Numbered from the stretch's first letter, positions 25,387 to 35,037 are shown. The stretch: 64,000 bases of DNA from Patescibacteria group bacterium (GCA_018061025.1 JAGOUY010000008.1:19941-83940); one strand, 5' to 3'. Numbers and translations: made by a program. Notes: a model not told the origin generated them from the sequence alone.

Positions 25387-26631
25387 TCACGTTTGATTGA
25401 GGGTGGTTTTTATGAGTGTGCAGATTTTTTTTGCGCCGGATTTTGAGATATTGATGTGGGTGGGGAGGTTGAGGGTGTCTTTTGAGAGGGTGACCGCGTT
25501 CGGGGTTTGGGTGCGATCGTAGTGCGCGGCTTGTTCATTCGTTCCTTCTGGGGCAAGGGGAGAGGTGTACCAATCGCCGAGCTGCATTTTGGCTGAGGTG
25601 GCTGCTTTGAAGAGTATATCTCGTTTAGGGGTGCGGATAGGATAGCGCAAAAGAGCGGGGTCGGCTTCTTTGGCCCAGTTGGGATGGATGATGTCTGGAT
25701 GTTTTAATTCTTGTTGATAGATCCGGGTAAGGGTGCGGCGATGTGCGTCAAAACGTTCTCGTTTCTTCCATTGGTGGAGGGCGAGGAGTGCGAGGGCGTT
25801 GGGGAGACGGCGTCCGGTCCAGGTTGGACGCGTTCCTTGTCGTTCTTGAGGTTCTACGGCTTTGGAAATGAGGTGCAGGCGTTTAGAGACCTCTAAGATT
25901 ATTTTTCCGAAAGAAAGGGTGTCGTAAGTTTTTAGTGAAAGAGCGAGGGTGAGTGGGTGGAGGAGTTGTTGGAGGACCCAGTGTTTTGTAGAAATAGGAG
26001 CTTGTGTTTGTTGGGAGCGTAAACGGTTGGCGAGGGAGATGTCTCGTGTCAGGGCGACTCCTCCGAAGATAGAAGATAGCGATTTGTCTCGACCAAAGCT
26101 AAAAATGGCCACATCGCCAAATGTTCCGAGCAGTTGTCCGTTCCAGCGACTGCCAAAGCTGTGGGCACAATCTTCGATGACGAGTAGCTTATGTTTGCGC
26201 GCGAGTTCTATCAGCGTATCCATGTGAGCGGGAATGCCGAAGGTGTGCTGGATAAGGATGGCGCGTGTGTTTGGCGTGATGAGCGTTTCGATAGCGCTTG
26301 GATCGATGGTAAACGTATTTGGGTCGACATCTGCGTAGATTGGGATGCAATCTGCCCAGCGAATGCTATTGGGCACGGCGACGCAGGTGAAGGCTTGGAG
26401 GATGATCTCACTATTTTTTGGAAGGTTGAGGGCGTGGATGGCGGCAGTGAGGGCTGAGCGTCCGCTCTCGAAGGTGATGGCTTGTGTATGAAAGAAATGG
26501 CCGAGAGCCTGTTCGAGGTCGGTGATGGCGGGACCTGTTTGCCATTTCCAAGGTTGTAAGAGAAGAGAGGCGGCGAGACGAATATCGTCACGTTCAGCAT
26601 TGGGGGAGAGGGATGTGACGAGACGGGACAT
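25387..26631 (-). CDS. DegT/DnrJ/EryC1-family PLP aminotransferase
   Basis: A 414-residue sugar aminotransferase-type protein. The PLP-binding Asp is in VIEDCAHSFG (Asp154) and the Schiff-base lysine in FGRDKSLSS (Lys183). FESGRSALTAAI is the phosphate-binding start. These enzymes make amino sugars for surface polysaccharides. A roughly 40-residue insert with poor conservation follows residue 210. With femAB and the transglutaminase it forms a minus-strand envelope cluster. Confidence 0.92.
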   Translation of the reverse strand: MSRLVTSLSPNAERDDIRLAASLLLQPWKWQTGPAITDLEQALGHFFHTQAITFESGRSALTAAIHALNLPKNSEIILQAFTCVAVPNSIRWADCIPIYADVDPNTFTIDPSAIETLITPNTRAILIQHTFGIPAHMDTLIELARKHKLLVIEDCAHSFGSRWNGQLLGTFGDVAIFSFGRDKSLSSIFGGVALTRDISLANRLRSQQTQAPISTKHWVLQQLLHPLTLALSLKTYDTLSFGKIILEVSKRLHLISKAVEPQERQGTRPTWTGRRLPNALALLALHQWKKRERFDAHRRTLTRIYQQELKHPDIIHPNWAKEADPALLRYPIRTPKRDILFKAATSAKMQLGDWYTSPLAPEGTNEQAAHYDRTQTPNAVTLSKDTLNLPTHINISKSGAKKICTLIKTTLNQT

Positions 26632-26659
26632 ATGAGGAAGAGGCGTCAGGCATCAGGGA

Positions 26660-27643
26660 TTAGGCTTGAGACGATATGATGTTGACGTTGAGATTCGCTC
26701 GGATGGATTCGGACCCAGTTCCTCCCAGAATGAATGGATGTTGTAGAAGGGGAGCGGAGTATATTTTATTATTCCATTTTATCGGGATGTCGCAGCCTTG
26801 GGAGAGTTGTAGACGGTCACTTCCAATGAATCCGAAGCGCCCGGATTTTTTTGTGCGCCCTTGTTTCGTAAGTTGCTCCGTCGAAGGATCGACAGGAATC
26901 CATCTTGCCTTCTCATCTTGAAATTCGGCCCAGGCGTGCATATTGTTTTTTTCTCGGTCGAGAAAGAATCCGCTTACGATACGAGCTTGGATGCCGGAGG
27001 CGAGGCATAGAGATACGAACAAGCTATCAAATCCTCCACAGTCAACGTGAGAACGTGTCAGAGCATCAATATCGCTATAAAGTTCATCAATGGGCTCGCC
27101 GTATTTTACGGTTCTGACCAGGTGCGCATGGATTCTTCTGGCTGTCTCGTGTGCGGAAGAGCTCTTGCCGATATTTTTTGCGAGGGTTTGGATACGAGGG
27201 TCATTAGGATGAAGATGTTCCGTTTCTTTTTCGATCGTAGCGGGGGAGAATGCCTGATTTGGAGTGGAGCCTTTCTTGTATGGGTGAATTGTGGCTTTGC
27301 AGCTAAATACGGGTATTTCAAAACGTGTGGCGCGCGGTTCTAGACGTACGAAGAAAAAATGATTACCGAACGGTTCATCTCTTTGCTCCTGTGCGTTTGG
27401 AAGATGGAGCTTGAAATCGATGATTTGCTGCTCCTTTGTCGTGGGAGGGCGTGGAATGACGAGTGTCAGTGCTTCGAGAGGAGCCACCTCTTCTTTTGCG
27501 TGGATGGTGACGCTATACGTTAATTCGTAGGTTTGGGTTTTTGTATACGGATACAACCTCAACGCTTCTTTAAGACGGTGTATGGGCCAGTACAAAGGTT
27601 GTTTCCAGGACATGATCGGATGATATCGCTCCTGTTGTCCCAT
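26660..27643 (-). CDS. Transglutaminase-like protein
   Basis: About 327 residues. An N-terminal beta domain precedes a papain-fold transglutaminase core: Cys in HVDCGGFDSLF, His in NNMHAWAEF, Asp in WIPVDPST. This triad typifies bacterial cysteine proteases and transglutaminase-like amidases. No signal peptide is evident at either candidate start (ATG 27643 or 27613); a TTG at 27658 is less likely. The target may be peptidoglycan or a surface protein, given the neighbours. Confidence 0.88.
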   Translation of the reverse strand: MGQQERYHPIMSWKQPLYWPIHRLKEALRLYPYTKTQTYELTYSVTIHAKEEVAPLEALTLVIPRPPTTKEQQIIDFKLHLPNAQEQRDEPFGNHFFFVRLEPRATRFEIPVFSCKATIHPYKKGSTPNQAFSPATIEKETEHLHPNDPRIQTLAKNIGKSSSAHETARRIHAHLVRTVKYGEPIDELYSDIDALTRSHVDCGGFDSLFVSLCLASGIQARIVSGFFLDREKNNMHAWAEFQDEKARWIPVDPSTEQLTKQGRTKKSGRFGFIGSDRLQLSQGCDIPIKWNNKIYSAPLLQHPFILGGTGSESIRANLNVNIISSQA

Positions 27644-27691
27644 CGCAAACGCTATCAACTAAAAACAACGCGTTTAAGCGCTGTTTTTACG

Positions 27692-27768
27692 TGGTCGGGC
27701 TAGTGGGATTTGAACCCACGACCTCTTGCACCCCATGCAAGCGCGCTAGCCAACTGCGCTATAGCCCG
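27692..27768 (-). tRNA. tRNA-Pro (GGG)
   Basis: Minus strand: acceptor CGGGCTA/TAGCCCG with discriminator A and an encoded CCA. The anticodon loop ATGGGGT gives GGG in a CTTGC/GCAAG stem, and the T-arm is GTGGG-TTCAAAT-CCCAC. The 5' C is typical of tRNA-Pro. Confidence 0.96.
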
Positions 27769-27840
27769 ACGAGTTGAGAGAATGATGAATTCTCTATTTA
27801 TGGGCGGAGCATAACGGGTTTATGGAGACTCTGCAACCCC

Positions 27841-27879
27841 TTGACAAAATGGCTTGAATATGGAACGGGGTAGGAGGTG
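27841..27879 (+). promoter_or_regulatory. Bipartite motif, copy 2
   Basis: TTGACA (27841-27846), 12 bases, TATGGAACGGGGTA, G, GAGGTG. Same blocks and gap as 16487-16525. It lies 31 bp before the coiled-coil gene. A normal -10 at 17 bp is absent at both copies. Confidence 0.45.
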
Positions 27880-27909
27880 GTGCTATCTTATTTTTGACCT
27901 TTGTTTTTT

Positions 27910-28263
27910 ATGAAAAACCGTTCTTTGGAACCTGTTACGTTGGAGGATATTTTCTTGGCATTGAACCAGTTTTCTGATCATGTCGATGCTCGGTTTGAAA
28001 AAACCGAGGCTGAATTATTTGCGATGCGAATGGAAATTGGATCTGTGAAGGAGGATCTTACGACTGTGAAGCGGGATGTTTCGGAAGTTAAAGATAAGAC
28101 GATGGTGATTCTGGATGACGTAGCCTCTTTCCGCCAAACGTTTGACGTGGAGCTCGCCGCGGTTCGTTCATGTTTTGGACGTTTGGAGGCAAGAATCTCC
28201 GGTATCGAAGGGTTTATGCGGGTTGTTATGGAACGATTGTCCTTGCCTATCCAGATAGCTTGA
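27910..28263 (+). CDS. Coiled-coil protein
   Basis: 117 residues. The middle (about 30-100) is a continuous heptad-rich helix (FEKTEAELFAMRMEIGSVKE, DLTTVKRDVSEVKDKTMVI). The N-terminal LEDIFLALNQFSDHVDARF is a common opening of small CPR coiled-coil proteins of unknown role. It may oligomerise. The ATG at 27910 is used rather than 27901. Downstream lies an MFS gene with its own Shine-Dalgarno. Confidence 0.7.
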   Translation: MKNRSLEPVTLEDIFLALNQFSDHVDARFEKTEAELFAMRMEIGSVKEDLTTVKRDVSEVKDKTMVILDDVASFRQTFDVELAAVRSCFGRLEARISGIEGFMRVVMERLSLPIQIA

Positions 28264-28327
28264 CTCATTTGCTCTTTTCGTGATTGGATGTGACGCCATC
28301 TTCGCGATGGTAAGGAGGTTGTGGAGT

Positions 28328-29506
28328 ATGCGTGCAGACAAGATCTTCTCAGTTTACTCGGTGTTTGTGGCATTGGCGCTCGGTGTCTTTGCCACCTCTT
28401 ACATCCCGCATCAACGGGGAATCCTGGGTCTGACCAACGGTCAGATCTTTCTCATCGAAGCGTACTACTCGCTGACGCTTCTTCTCTGCGAGGTTCCTAC
28501 TGGATTCCTGGCAGACAGATACGGGCGTGTTCGTTCTCTCCTTTGTGGTACTGCCCTATGGGCGTTCGGCATGGGACTCGTCTTCTGGGTTCGATCCTTC
28601 CCTGTGGAAGCCTTCCTCTTTATCGTCGCGGGCGTAGGCAATGCCTGCATGACGGGTGCTGACGAGGCATGGTTTAAGGACTCTATGGGCGCAGAGAGTC
28701 GTGATGCGGAATACGAGGTCGCTGTGAGTCGAGTCACCGTTTATCGAGGAGCTGCTCTCTGGTTTGGTGGTATTTTGGGTGTCCTGTGTTTGGTGAAGTC
28801 TCCCGGTAGCCAGTGGCTCTTGGCTGCAGCCTTTATCGTCTGTTCTGGTCTCGTGGCATTTTTCTGGATGCGTGGCCGTGGTGAAGTGCAGGCGCAACAT
28901 CGTTTGCCCGAGCTGCAGGCTCTGCGTCAGGGATTCGAAGTACTGCGTCGTGTGCCGGCTCTGCGCTGGGCGATGGCGGCGGGTGTACTTTTTGGTCTTT
29001 ACTGGGTCGTGCAGCTCCAGTGGGCGGCGGTATCCTTCGAACGTGATGGTGTTCGTTGGTTCCTCCTTACCTGGACGCTGAGCGCTCTCGGATTCTCGCT
29101 AGGGGGCTATCTTGCTCAGCGGTTTTTGGGCAAGCCTGGAGCGAGTATTTTGTTGGGACTTGCCCTCTTGTTCGTTGTCATGTTGGCCTTGCCGTTCATG
29201 GGTCCTTGGTTCATGCCGTTGATGCTCTTTATGTGGCGGTGTTCACGTGGACTTTTTGATTCGGCGTTGACCGTCTTCGTTCAGAACCGTATCCAGAGCG
29301 CGTACCGCGCGACGTATGGGTCCTTGCAATCTCTCGTTGTGCGCATGGGTGTATTTCTTCTGTTCCTCTTGATCGGATGGTGGTCTGACATACCTGATTA
29401 TCTGAACGCGGTTCGTTATACCTATCTTCTGTCAGCGGCGATCCTATTTGTTGGTGGATCTATCCTGTTCCTCTGGTTCTTACGCAGACGTGCACAATTC
29501 TCGTGA
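28328..29506 (+). CDS. MFS transporter
   Basis: 393 residues with about 12 hydrophobic helices. The loop 2-3 motif A is GFLADRYGRVRSL, typical of the major facilitator superfamily, with a partial repeat in the second half. Drug/metabolite export is most likely and the substrate is unknown. AGGAGG (28313-28318) lies 9 nt before the ATG. Codon choice is GC-richer than in the native operons, so it belongs with the orphan class. Confidence 0.88.
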   Translation: MRADKIFSVYSVFVALALGVFATSYIPHQRGILGLTNGQIFLIEAYYSLTLLLCEVPTGFLADRYGRVRSLLCGTALWAFGMGLVFWVRSFPVEAFLFIVAGVGNACMTGADEAWFKDSMGAESRDAEYEVAVSRVTVYRGAALWFGGILGVLCLVKSPGSQWLLAAAFIVCSGLVAFFWMRGRGEVQAQHRLPELQALRQGFEVLRRVPALRWAMAAGVLFGLYWVVQLQWAAVSFERDGVRWFLLTWTLSALGFSLGGYLAQRFLGKPGASILLGLALLFVVMLALPFMGPWFMPLMLFMWRCSRGLFDSALTVFVQNRIQSAYRATYGSLQSLVVRMGVFLLFLLIGWWSDIPDYLNAVRYTYLLSAAILFVGGSILFLWFLRRRAQFS

Positions 29507-29657
29507 TTTCATCTTATGCGGCTTTGGCGGGAATTTCCCTCCGGAGTCGTTCTTTTTTATCTTCGTCCAAGTGTTTACTTCGTCTCCTCTCTTGACAATC
29601 TCCCCGTGTTTCTTGCGTGTTTAACGCAGAGGTTGCATAATACCCCTGCAAACCCAT

Positions 29658-29790
29658 TATATTCGCTCTTTCAGTACGTAAATCTTTGGCGAATAGCTTC
29701 GTTGCCCTCTCTGGTGCTCGACGCCGTATTGTTTAATACGGCTTACCCCGCTCCTCGAGCGCGCCTCGCTCTTCATCCAAAGATTTCTGT
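29658..29790 (+). ncRNA. Candidate structured RNA or long leader upstream of HU
   Basis: In a 325-bp gene-free gap (29507-29831) a closing stem AAATCTTTGG (29680-29689) / CCAAAGATTT (29777-29786) encloses several elements. These are a CGAA/TTCG hairpin (29690-29701), GCTCGA (29716-29721) / TCGAGC (29755-29760), and a hairpin GCCGTATT-GTTT-AATACGGC (29723-29742). TATATT (29658-29663) could be a -10 box putting the start at about 29670. No known RNA family is recognised, and it may instead be the HU mRNA leader. No protein is apparent in the gap. Confidence 0.5.
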
Positions 29791-29831
29791 CCTTAATTTA
29801 TTCTTATAGGGTTTGATGTATCTTTTATTTT

Positions 29832-30110
29832 ATGAGCATGACCAAATCTCAGCTCCTTCAGGAGTTGGCTGCTAAATCTGGCCGCACCAAGAAAGAAATC
29901 GTGACCGTGATGGAGGCTCTCGTAAAAATGGCCTACGTCCAAGTGAAAAAGGAGGGCGAATTCGTGATCCCAGGTCTCGGCAAGCTCGTGAAGGTCAAGC
30001 GCCCAGCTCGCATGGGTCGCAACCCAGCTACTGGCGAAGCCATCAAGATTGCTGCCAAGACGGTCATTAAGTTCCGCGTTGCAAAAGCTGCCAAAGAAGC
30101 AGTCATGTAA
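29832..30110 (+). CDS. hup: HU-family DNA-binding protein
   Basis: 92 residues with the HU/IHF fold: MTKSQLLQELAAKSGRTKKE, FVIPGLGKLVKVKRPARMGR (DNA-contacting beta arm), NPATGEAIKIAAKTVIKFR. HU dimers bend and compact DNA. Starts at the first ATG (29832) or the one two codons later. Confidence 0.97.
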   Translation: MSMTKSQLLQELAAKSGRTKKEIVTVMEALVKMAYVQVKKEGEFVIPGLGKLVKVKRPARMGRNPATGEAIKIAAKTVIKFRVAKAAKEAVM

Positions 30111-30116
30111 CTAAGA

Positions 30117-30142
30117 AAGACTCGCTTCGGCGGGTCTTTTTT
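30117..30142 (+). terminator. Terminator of the HU gene
   Basis: AAGACTCGC (30117-30125), loop TTCG, GCGGGTCTT (30130-30138), then TTTTG. One G-T pair, ultra-stable tetraloop, clear T-tract. Confidence 0.92.
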
Positions 30143-30179
30143 GTTGGCGAATTTCTTTTTTGTATGAGATCATCTCGCT

Positions 30180-30632
30180 ATGATTCGTATTGATGCCAAG
30201 GTTTTCTCGCTTGGAGGCGGGATTTTGAGTGGGTTATTTTTGGTGTTGTTTGCTTTGCTCTGGATTGTGACCCATGTTGCGGGTCGTTCCGTGTATTTAG
30301 AAGCCGTCTTCGTCTTATTCTTGTTGGGTATGCTCGCGTATGCGGTGGGTGCAGCGAGTGAGTATTTGATCTTGGAATCTGAGGGGCTTGTCTTTGATGG
30401 CTGGCTCGTACGACGACGAAAAATTCTTTTTCAGAACATGAAAAAAGTTTTATTTGTTCATGAAGGGTTGAATCCAGAGTGGGGGATTGAAACACTTTCA
30501 TTTGAAGGGGTGGATGGGCATGTGAGTAAGATTGCGCTTGGCCCCCTATGGAGGCGACGTGATTTGGAGGGATTTCTTCTTCGTTTAGAGATCTGTGTCC
30601 GTGATGGGAAGCTGGTGGAAGAAATTCGCTAG
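30180..30632 (+). CDS. Membrane protein with PH-like tail
   Basis: 150 residues. Two hydrophobic helices (LGGGILSGLFLVLFALLWIV and LEAVFVLFLLGMLAYAVGAA) precede a soluble part EYLILESEGLVFDGWLVRRR, KILFQNMKKVLFV, of the kind seen in two-helix bPH proteins. Function unknown. Confidence 0.7.
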   Translation: MIRIDAKVFSLGGGILSGLFLVLFALLWIVTHVAGRSVYLEAVFVLFLLGMLAYAVGAASEYLILESEGLVFDGWLVRRRKILFQNMKKVLFVHEGLNPEWGIETLSFEGVDGHVSKIALGPLWRRRDLEGFLLRLEICVRDGKLVEEIR

Positions 30633-30670
30633 CAGCGTGGTGTCAGTATTTGTGATACACTTGGCCACGT

Positions 30671-31477
30671 ATGTTATCAAAACGTCCTGCTCGTTCTGCG
30701 GGGAAAATTGCGGCGGCCGCCTTTCGTAAGCTTTCTCCGTCCTGGACGGGAACATCTGAGCTCGCAACTTCGCAGAAGCGTTTGACTCACTGGTTGTGTA
30801 ATGCGAATCATACTTGTGTTCCGGTTGAGCATGAAGACAGCTTTACCGACAATATTAATTGGAAGATATTCCGTATCATGGCGGAGTTTGTGGAGGGATT
30901 TGAGTTTTTGGCGAATTTAAAAAATGAGGTGACGTTTTTTGGGAGTGCGCGCAGTGGTCCATCTGATCCGTATTATCAAATCGCTCAAGAGCTTGGATTT
31001 TTGTGTGGAAAAAATGGGAATGCGGTGATTACGGGTGGTGGACCTGGGATTATGGAAGCGGCGAATAAGGGGGCGTTTGAAAGCGGGGGAGAATCGATCG
31101 GTATCAATATCACCTTGCCGATGGAACAGCGACAGAATACCTATGTGCGTAGATCCATGGGGTTTCATTACTTTTTTACACGTAAGGTGATGTTGTCTGC
31201 TTCGGCACAAGCGTACGTCTTTTTTCCAGGTGGGTTTGGGACGATGGATGAGTTGTTTGAGATGCTTACCTTGATTCAGACCGGGAAGATGTCGGATCAA
31301 GTTCCTGTTATTTTGGTTGGATCTGCGTACTGGGAGCCGCTGTTAGCGTGGATTGAGCAAGTCGTGTTGGACCAGCACCGCTATATTAGCCCAGAAGATA
31401 TGTCCATCTTCCACGTGGTAGATACAGCGGAGGCGGCGTTTAAGATTATTAAAAAGACCAAGGAGCGGATTTTGTGA
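30671..31477 (+). CDS. LOG-family nucleotide phosphoribohydrolase-like protein
   Basis: 268 residues of the LOG/TIGR00730 family. [27 protein letters not shown] and [19 protein letters not shown] carry the PGGxGTxxE catalytic motif that cleaves the N-glycosidic bond of nucleoside 5'-monophosphates. The N-terminal 60 residues are basic and not part of the fold. It faces the PEP-mobile-domain gene tail-to-tail. Confidence 0.9.
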   Translation: MLSKRPARSAGKIAAAAFRKLSPSWTGTSELATSQKRLTHWLCNANHTCVPVEHEDSFTDNINWKIFRIMAEFVEGFEFLANLKNEVTFFGSARSGPSDPYYQIAQELGFLCGKNGNAVITGGGPGIMEAANKGAFESGGESIGINITLPMEQRQNTYVRRSMGFHYFFTRKVMLSASAQAYVFFPGGFGTMDELFEMLTLIQTGKMSDQVPVILVGSAYWEPLLAWIEQVVLDQHRYISPEDMSIFHVVDTAEAAFKIIKKTKERIL

Positions 31478-31528
31478 GTAGATCGATCTATCTCTACCAT
31501 GTATTTATCTGTCCATGGCATAGATGAG

Positions 31529-32974
31529 CTAGCGCGTTAGACGTGTAACCATCCCGTTCGTTGCATCTACTTCAAGAAGATCTCCGTCTTTGAAGAGTTG
31601 GGTGGCGAATTTTGTTCCAATTACACAGGGTTTTTTGAGTTCACGACTTACGATCGCGGCATGGCTTAACAGCCCGCCAATATCCGTGACGATTGCCGAT
31701 GCGCGCTGCATAAGCAGGACGAAGTCTGGGGTTGTCATGGTCGTGACGAGGATGTCGCCATCCTTCATTTTGTGGAAGTCTTTCACGCTTATGATGACGT
31801 TTGCCCGTCCTTGCACGCTGCCTGGATGAGCCGTTACGCCTTTAACTTTATGATCGACGGAGTTTGCTTTTGGTACCGATTGGTTAATGAGCGTTTCTAC
31901 GGAGGCGATTTCATCCCAGATGCAGGTTATTTCTTGTTTATTTGAGGTGATGACGTACCCATGGTCTCGTCGTTTTTGAGCGAGTTTTTTTAGATCATCT
32001 TGTTTTTCACTTTTTAACCCTTGTAAAACTTCCTCGGGGGTGAGTGAGAGGATGTCTTTGTCGTCTAGGCCTAATTTTTCTGCTATTTTTTGTAAGAAGG
32101 GGCGTGTTTGATACGCGAACATTGAAAAAAGTTCGGCACTTAATTGGCGTGTTGTGGAGATTGGTTTTGCAATTTCTACGAGGAAGCGGATTATGGGCGA
32201 GCTGGGCTTGGTTGATGGGTGGTGTATCGTTGTCACGTGAGGCAATGTTAACAGTTGCTCGAGCAGTTTTTTTGGTGTGAGCGTTTCACCGACAAAATTC
32301 GCCATCTCGATCCAACCGTATTCTACTACATGTGCTTGAATTTCTTTCCGGATCGTTGGATAGCTTTGGATCGTTAAAAGAGCGGTGTCTACTCCTTCGG
32401 GCGTTTGTGGCAGAAGGCCTTGTTCTTGTAGTCGTTGTTTAATCACGCGTGCTTGTTTTTGTTGTTGGATGAGCAGCGTATCGACGGGTTGGATAAGCGA
32501 TGAGACTTCCGATGCGGCAATCCCTTCTTTTTGTGCTTCTGCTAAGAGTGTTTCGTCTAGACGGTAGGCGAATAGAGCGCCTAGGCACCAGGGGAAGATG
32601 ATGGTTCTGCCTAGGTCTATGTAGCGTTGATAGTTCTCGACCGTTGGATTCGCGTTTGCAAGTTCTTTGAACGGTTCAATCGAGGATTTTTGGTTGTTGG
32701 TGCATTCTTGTTCGATTTTATAGAAAAGATGAGGGTCTTGTTTTGTGACGGCATCGGTAAAGATCGTTTTTAATCGGTTTGTTAATTCTTTGCTGAGGAT
32801 AAAGTGACCATTCATGACCGTGATGCCTTGATCATCAAGATTGATCCCGATGTTCATCCCTCTTTCTTTATTAAACCACCGGATCCAGAACCAGGCTGAA
32901 TAGAGGTCTTGTTTCCAGAGACCGAGGTATTCATGGTCGGCGGGGTTGATGGTGGTGGTTGGATTGAGAATCAT
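31529..32974 (-). CDS. Orphan PEP-utiliser mobile-domain protein A
   Basis: 481 residues. The C-terminal 100 carry the swivelling phosphohistidine domain of PEP synthase/[30 protein letters not shown], then [14 protein letters not shown] with the phospho-accepting His, ending [15 protein letters not shown]. The first 380 residues are helical and unlike the ATP-grasp or PEP-binding TIM barrel, which are both missing. A layout like the middle plus His domains of rifampin phosphotransferase is conceivable, but the partner domain is not encoded here. It is divergent from a second such protein. Confidence 0.83.
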   Translation of the reverse strand: MILNPTTTINPADHEYLGLWKQDLYSAWFWIRWFNKERGMNIGINLDDQGITVMNGHFILSKELTNRLKTIFTDAVTKQDPHLFYKIEQECTNNQKSSIEPFKELANANPTVENYQRYIDLGRTIIFPWCLGALFAYRLDETLLAEAQKEGIAASEVSSLIQPVDTLLIQQQKQARVIKQRLQEQGLLPQTPEGVDTALLTIQSYPTIRKEIQAHVVEYGWIEMANFVGETLTPKKLLEQLLTLPHVTTIHHPSTKPSSPIIRFLVEIAKPISTTRQLSAELFSMFAYQTRPFLQKIAEKLGLDDKDILSLTPEEVLQGLKSEKQDDLKKLAQKRRDHGYVITSNKQEITCIWDEIASVETLINQSVPKANSVDHKVKGVTAHPGSVQGRANVIISVKDFHKMKDGDILVTTMTTPDFVLLMQRASAIVTDIGGLLSHAAIVSRELKKPCVIGTKFATQLFKDGDLLEVDATNGMVTRLTR

Positions 32975-33099
32975 ACATATTTCTTATTACAGTCTACCCT
33001 CGGTGTTTTGTCTAGCGTAAGACCTGGATGGTTGTTTGAGCTTGTGAAAGGGTGTTTTTGTGATAGGCTGATGCTTATAGGTATTAGGGCTTTCTTTAT

Positions 33100-34188
33100 A
33101 TGATCGATGGGAACATTGGTTCAGTAGATGAGTATCAGCAGTTATTCAAGATCAAAGGGGTCCCGTTTTTAATGGCAGAGATCATTAGCGGCCATTATCG
33201 ATCCCTTGATTGTGTTTTTTTGTTGTACGAGGGTACGTGGTTGAGTTTTTTGCCAAAAATGGTTGTTGAAAAAACGTTGCAGGATGGCTTTGAGCTTTAT
33301 TCAAATGAAGAACGTTTTACCGAGTATAAGTTCGCCTTTGAGGATTATCAACGGCGGGCCTCTGTGGTTTTCGAGCGACTCGTTGCTCAACCTGAGTTGA
33401 CGAAAGAGGATATGGGTTTGTTTCTGGATTTGGCGACGGATCTGTTCCTCTTTTATTCAAAAACCGACTTTTTCTATACGGATAAGGCGTTTTTAGAAGC
33501 TTCTTCTTATCCGACCTTAAAATGTCATTTGAGTGAGTTTGAAGCTATCAAAAATACGGGCAGACTTTTTTTAAATACCGTTTTTTATGGCACAGATACT
33601 CGTCTATCTCGTGTCTTATCTATACTTGGCCGACAATTCGAGGTAGATTCCAACGTTCTTGTTCATTATTCTCGTGCAGAAATTCTTGCGTTATTTGATG
33701 GGAAAAGAGTTAAAGATGATATTATTGCCCAGCGTCGTCAGGCGTACGTTCTTGTCGCTCATAAAGGAGAGATAGACGTTCTCTATGGTTCCCGGGCTGA
33801 ATCGGTCTGCCGTTCCTTTCTAGAGATTGATGGAGGGCAAAAAACAGTGCTGCGTGGTGTATGTGCTAATAAAGGCTATAAACGTGGAATCGTAAAAGTT
33901 ATTTTATATGATTATGAGGCGTTTCATAACATGCCTCAGTTGATTGCTGAGATGGATAAGGGCGCGATTTTGGTTGCCGAAACAACTTCTCCCGAGATGT
34001 TTGAGGCTTGCCACAAAGCGGGCGCTATTGTGACAAACCAAGGAGGGCTTTTGTCCCATGCCGCCATTATCAGTCGTGAACTTGGTATTCCGTGCGTCGT
34101 TGGAACGCGAACAGCGACGGATTTTTTGCACGATGGGGATGAAGTGGAGGTTGATGCGGACCAGGGTGTCGTACGTCTATTGAAATAA
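33100..34188 (+). CDS. Orphan PEP-utiliser mobile-domain protein B
   Basis: 362 residues. The tail holds the same mobile domain as protein A ([63 protein letters not shown]). The N-terminal 270 residues are shorter and differ from those of A, with many aromatic residues. No kinase domain. A histidine-phosphatase gene follows 12 bp after the stop. Confidence 0.83.
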   Translation: MIDGNIGSVDEYQQLFKIKGVPFLMAEIISGHYRSLDCVFLLYEGTWLSFLPKMVVEKTLQDGFELYSNEERFTEYKFAFEDYQRRASVVFERLVAQPELTKEDMGLFLDLATDLFLFYSKTDFFYTDKAFLEASSYPTLKCHLSEFEAIKNTGRLFLNTVFYGTDTRLSRVLSILGRQFEVDSNVLVHYSRAEILALFDGKRVKDDIIAQRRQAYVLVAHKGEIDVLYGSRAESVCRSFLEIDGGQKTVLRGVCANKGYKRGIVKVILYDYEAFHNMPQLIAEMDKGAILVAETTSPEMFEACHKAGAIVTNQGGLLSHAAIISRELGIPCVVGTRTATDFLHDGDEVEVDADQGVVRLLK

Positions 34189-34200
34189 ATACTATTTTAT

Positions 34201-35037
34201 ATGCATGAATCACCAAAAGGATTGGAAGTGGGATATGTAAGGCACGGAAAAGCGGGCTATAGATCGTATGCTGAGATTACTGGTTCAGAGAATCCGACCA
34301 AACCGTTTGAGGCGGAGCATCAGATCACGCCTGATTTGATGCCTGAAGGTCGCGAAGCAGCCTTCAGGGAAGCAGAAGCCTATTTTGATCAGCTTGATCC
34401 GGCTCAGGATACGATGTTCTTTGTCTCAAGTAACGAAGCTCGGGCGATTGAGACCGCGGATGTCTACCGCCAGGTGGCTCATATGCGCGGATTTGCCGTT
34501 GCGCAGCATGATCGGACGCATAGTTCTTATGCCAACGAGTTAGCAGGTGGGGAGATACGTGTCCTCGAAACTCTGTCGATTAATTCCAAGAATTTGGTGT
34601 TGGACTACATGTTTAACCCAAAGGCTGGTCGAGCTACGATCAACTGGGAGGCTGTTGATCCAGAAACACGGGTTCAATTTGAACGGGGAGCAGCGATTGT
34701 GGAAGCGGATCCACAAGGAACATTTGGGGCGAATTTTTTGAAGCATAGCGAAGCGGTGAAGGCCGTCGTGCCTGAAGCGGTTAGTGCTCATGAGCTCTAT
34801 GAAAAACGTTTTCGTAGTTTACTTAAATTAGTCCGCTGGGCGGAAAAGAAAGCGAAACAGACGGTTGAAGGAGGGAAGGATGTGAAAGTATTGGCGTTTG
34901 GACATGAGAATGCGTTTGTTTATGCCTTAAAGGAGGTGTTTGAAGAGGAGGGATTGAATAATTGTGAAGCGATCGAGTTTGCGGTTCAAGATGGGGCGGT
35001 GACAGCGAAGTATCGTGGAAAGGAGCGGACGCTATAA
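34201..35037 (+). CDS. Histidine phosphatase (phosphoglycerate mutase-like)
   Basis: 278 residues. The RHG motif is in GYVRHGKAGYRSY (phospho-accepting His about 15), with the second Arg in VSSNEARAIETADVYR and the distal His in LAFGHENAFVYAL. The branch-1 fold removes phosphate via a phosphohistidine, and SixA-like members dephosphorylate protein phosphohistidine. It is probably co-transcribed with the mobile-domain protein B gene (12-bp gap), which suggests it could act on the phospho-His of those proteins. This is an inference. Confidence 0.85.
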   Translation: MHESPKGLEVGYVRHGKAGYRSYAEITGSENPTKPFEAEHQITPDLMPEGREAAFREAEAYFDQLDPAQDTMFFVSSNEARAIETADVYRQVAHMRGFAVAQHDRTHSSYANELAGGEIRVLETLSINSKNLVLDYMFNPKAGRATINWEAVDPETRVQFERGAAIVEADPQGTFGANFLKHSEAVKAVVPEAVSAHELYEKRFRSLLKLVRWAEKKAKQTVEGGKDVKVLAFGHENAFVYALKEVFEEEGLNNCEAIEFAVQDGAVTAKYRGKERTL

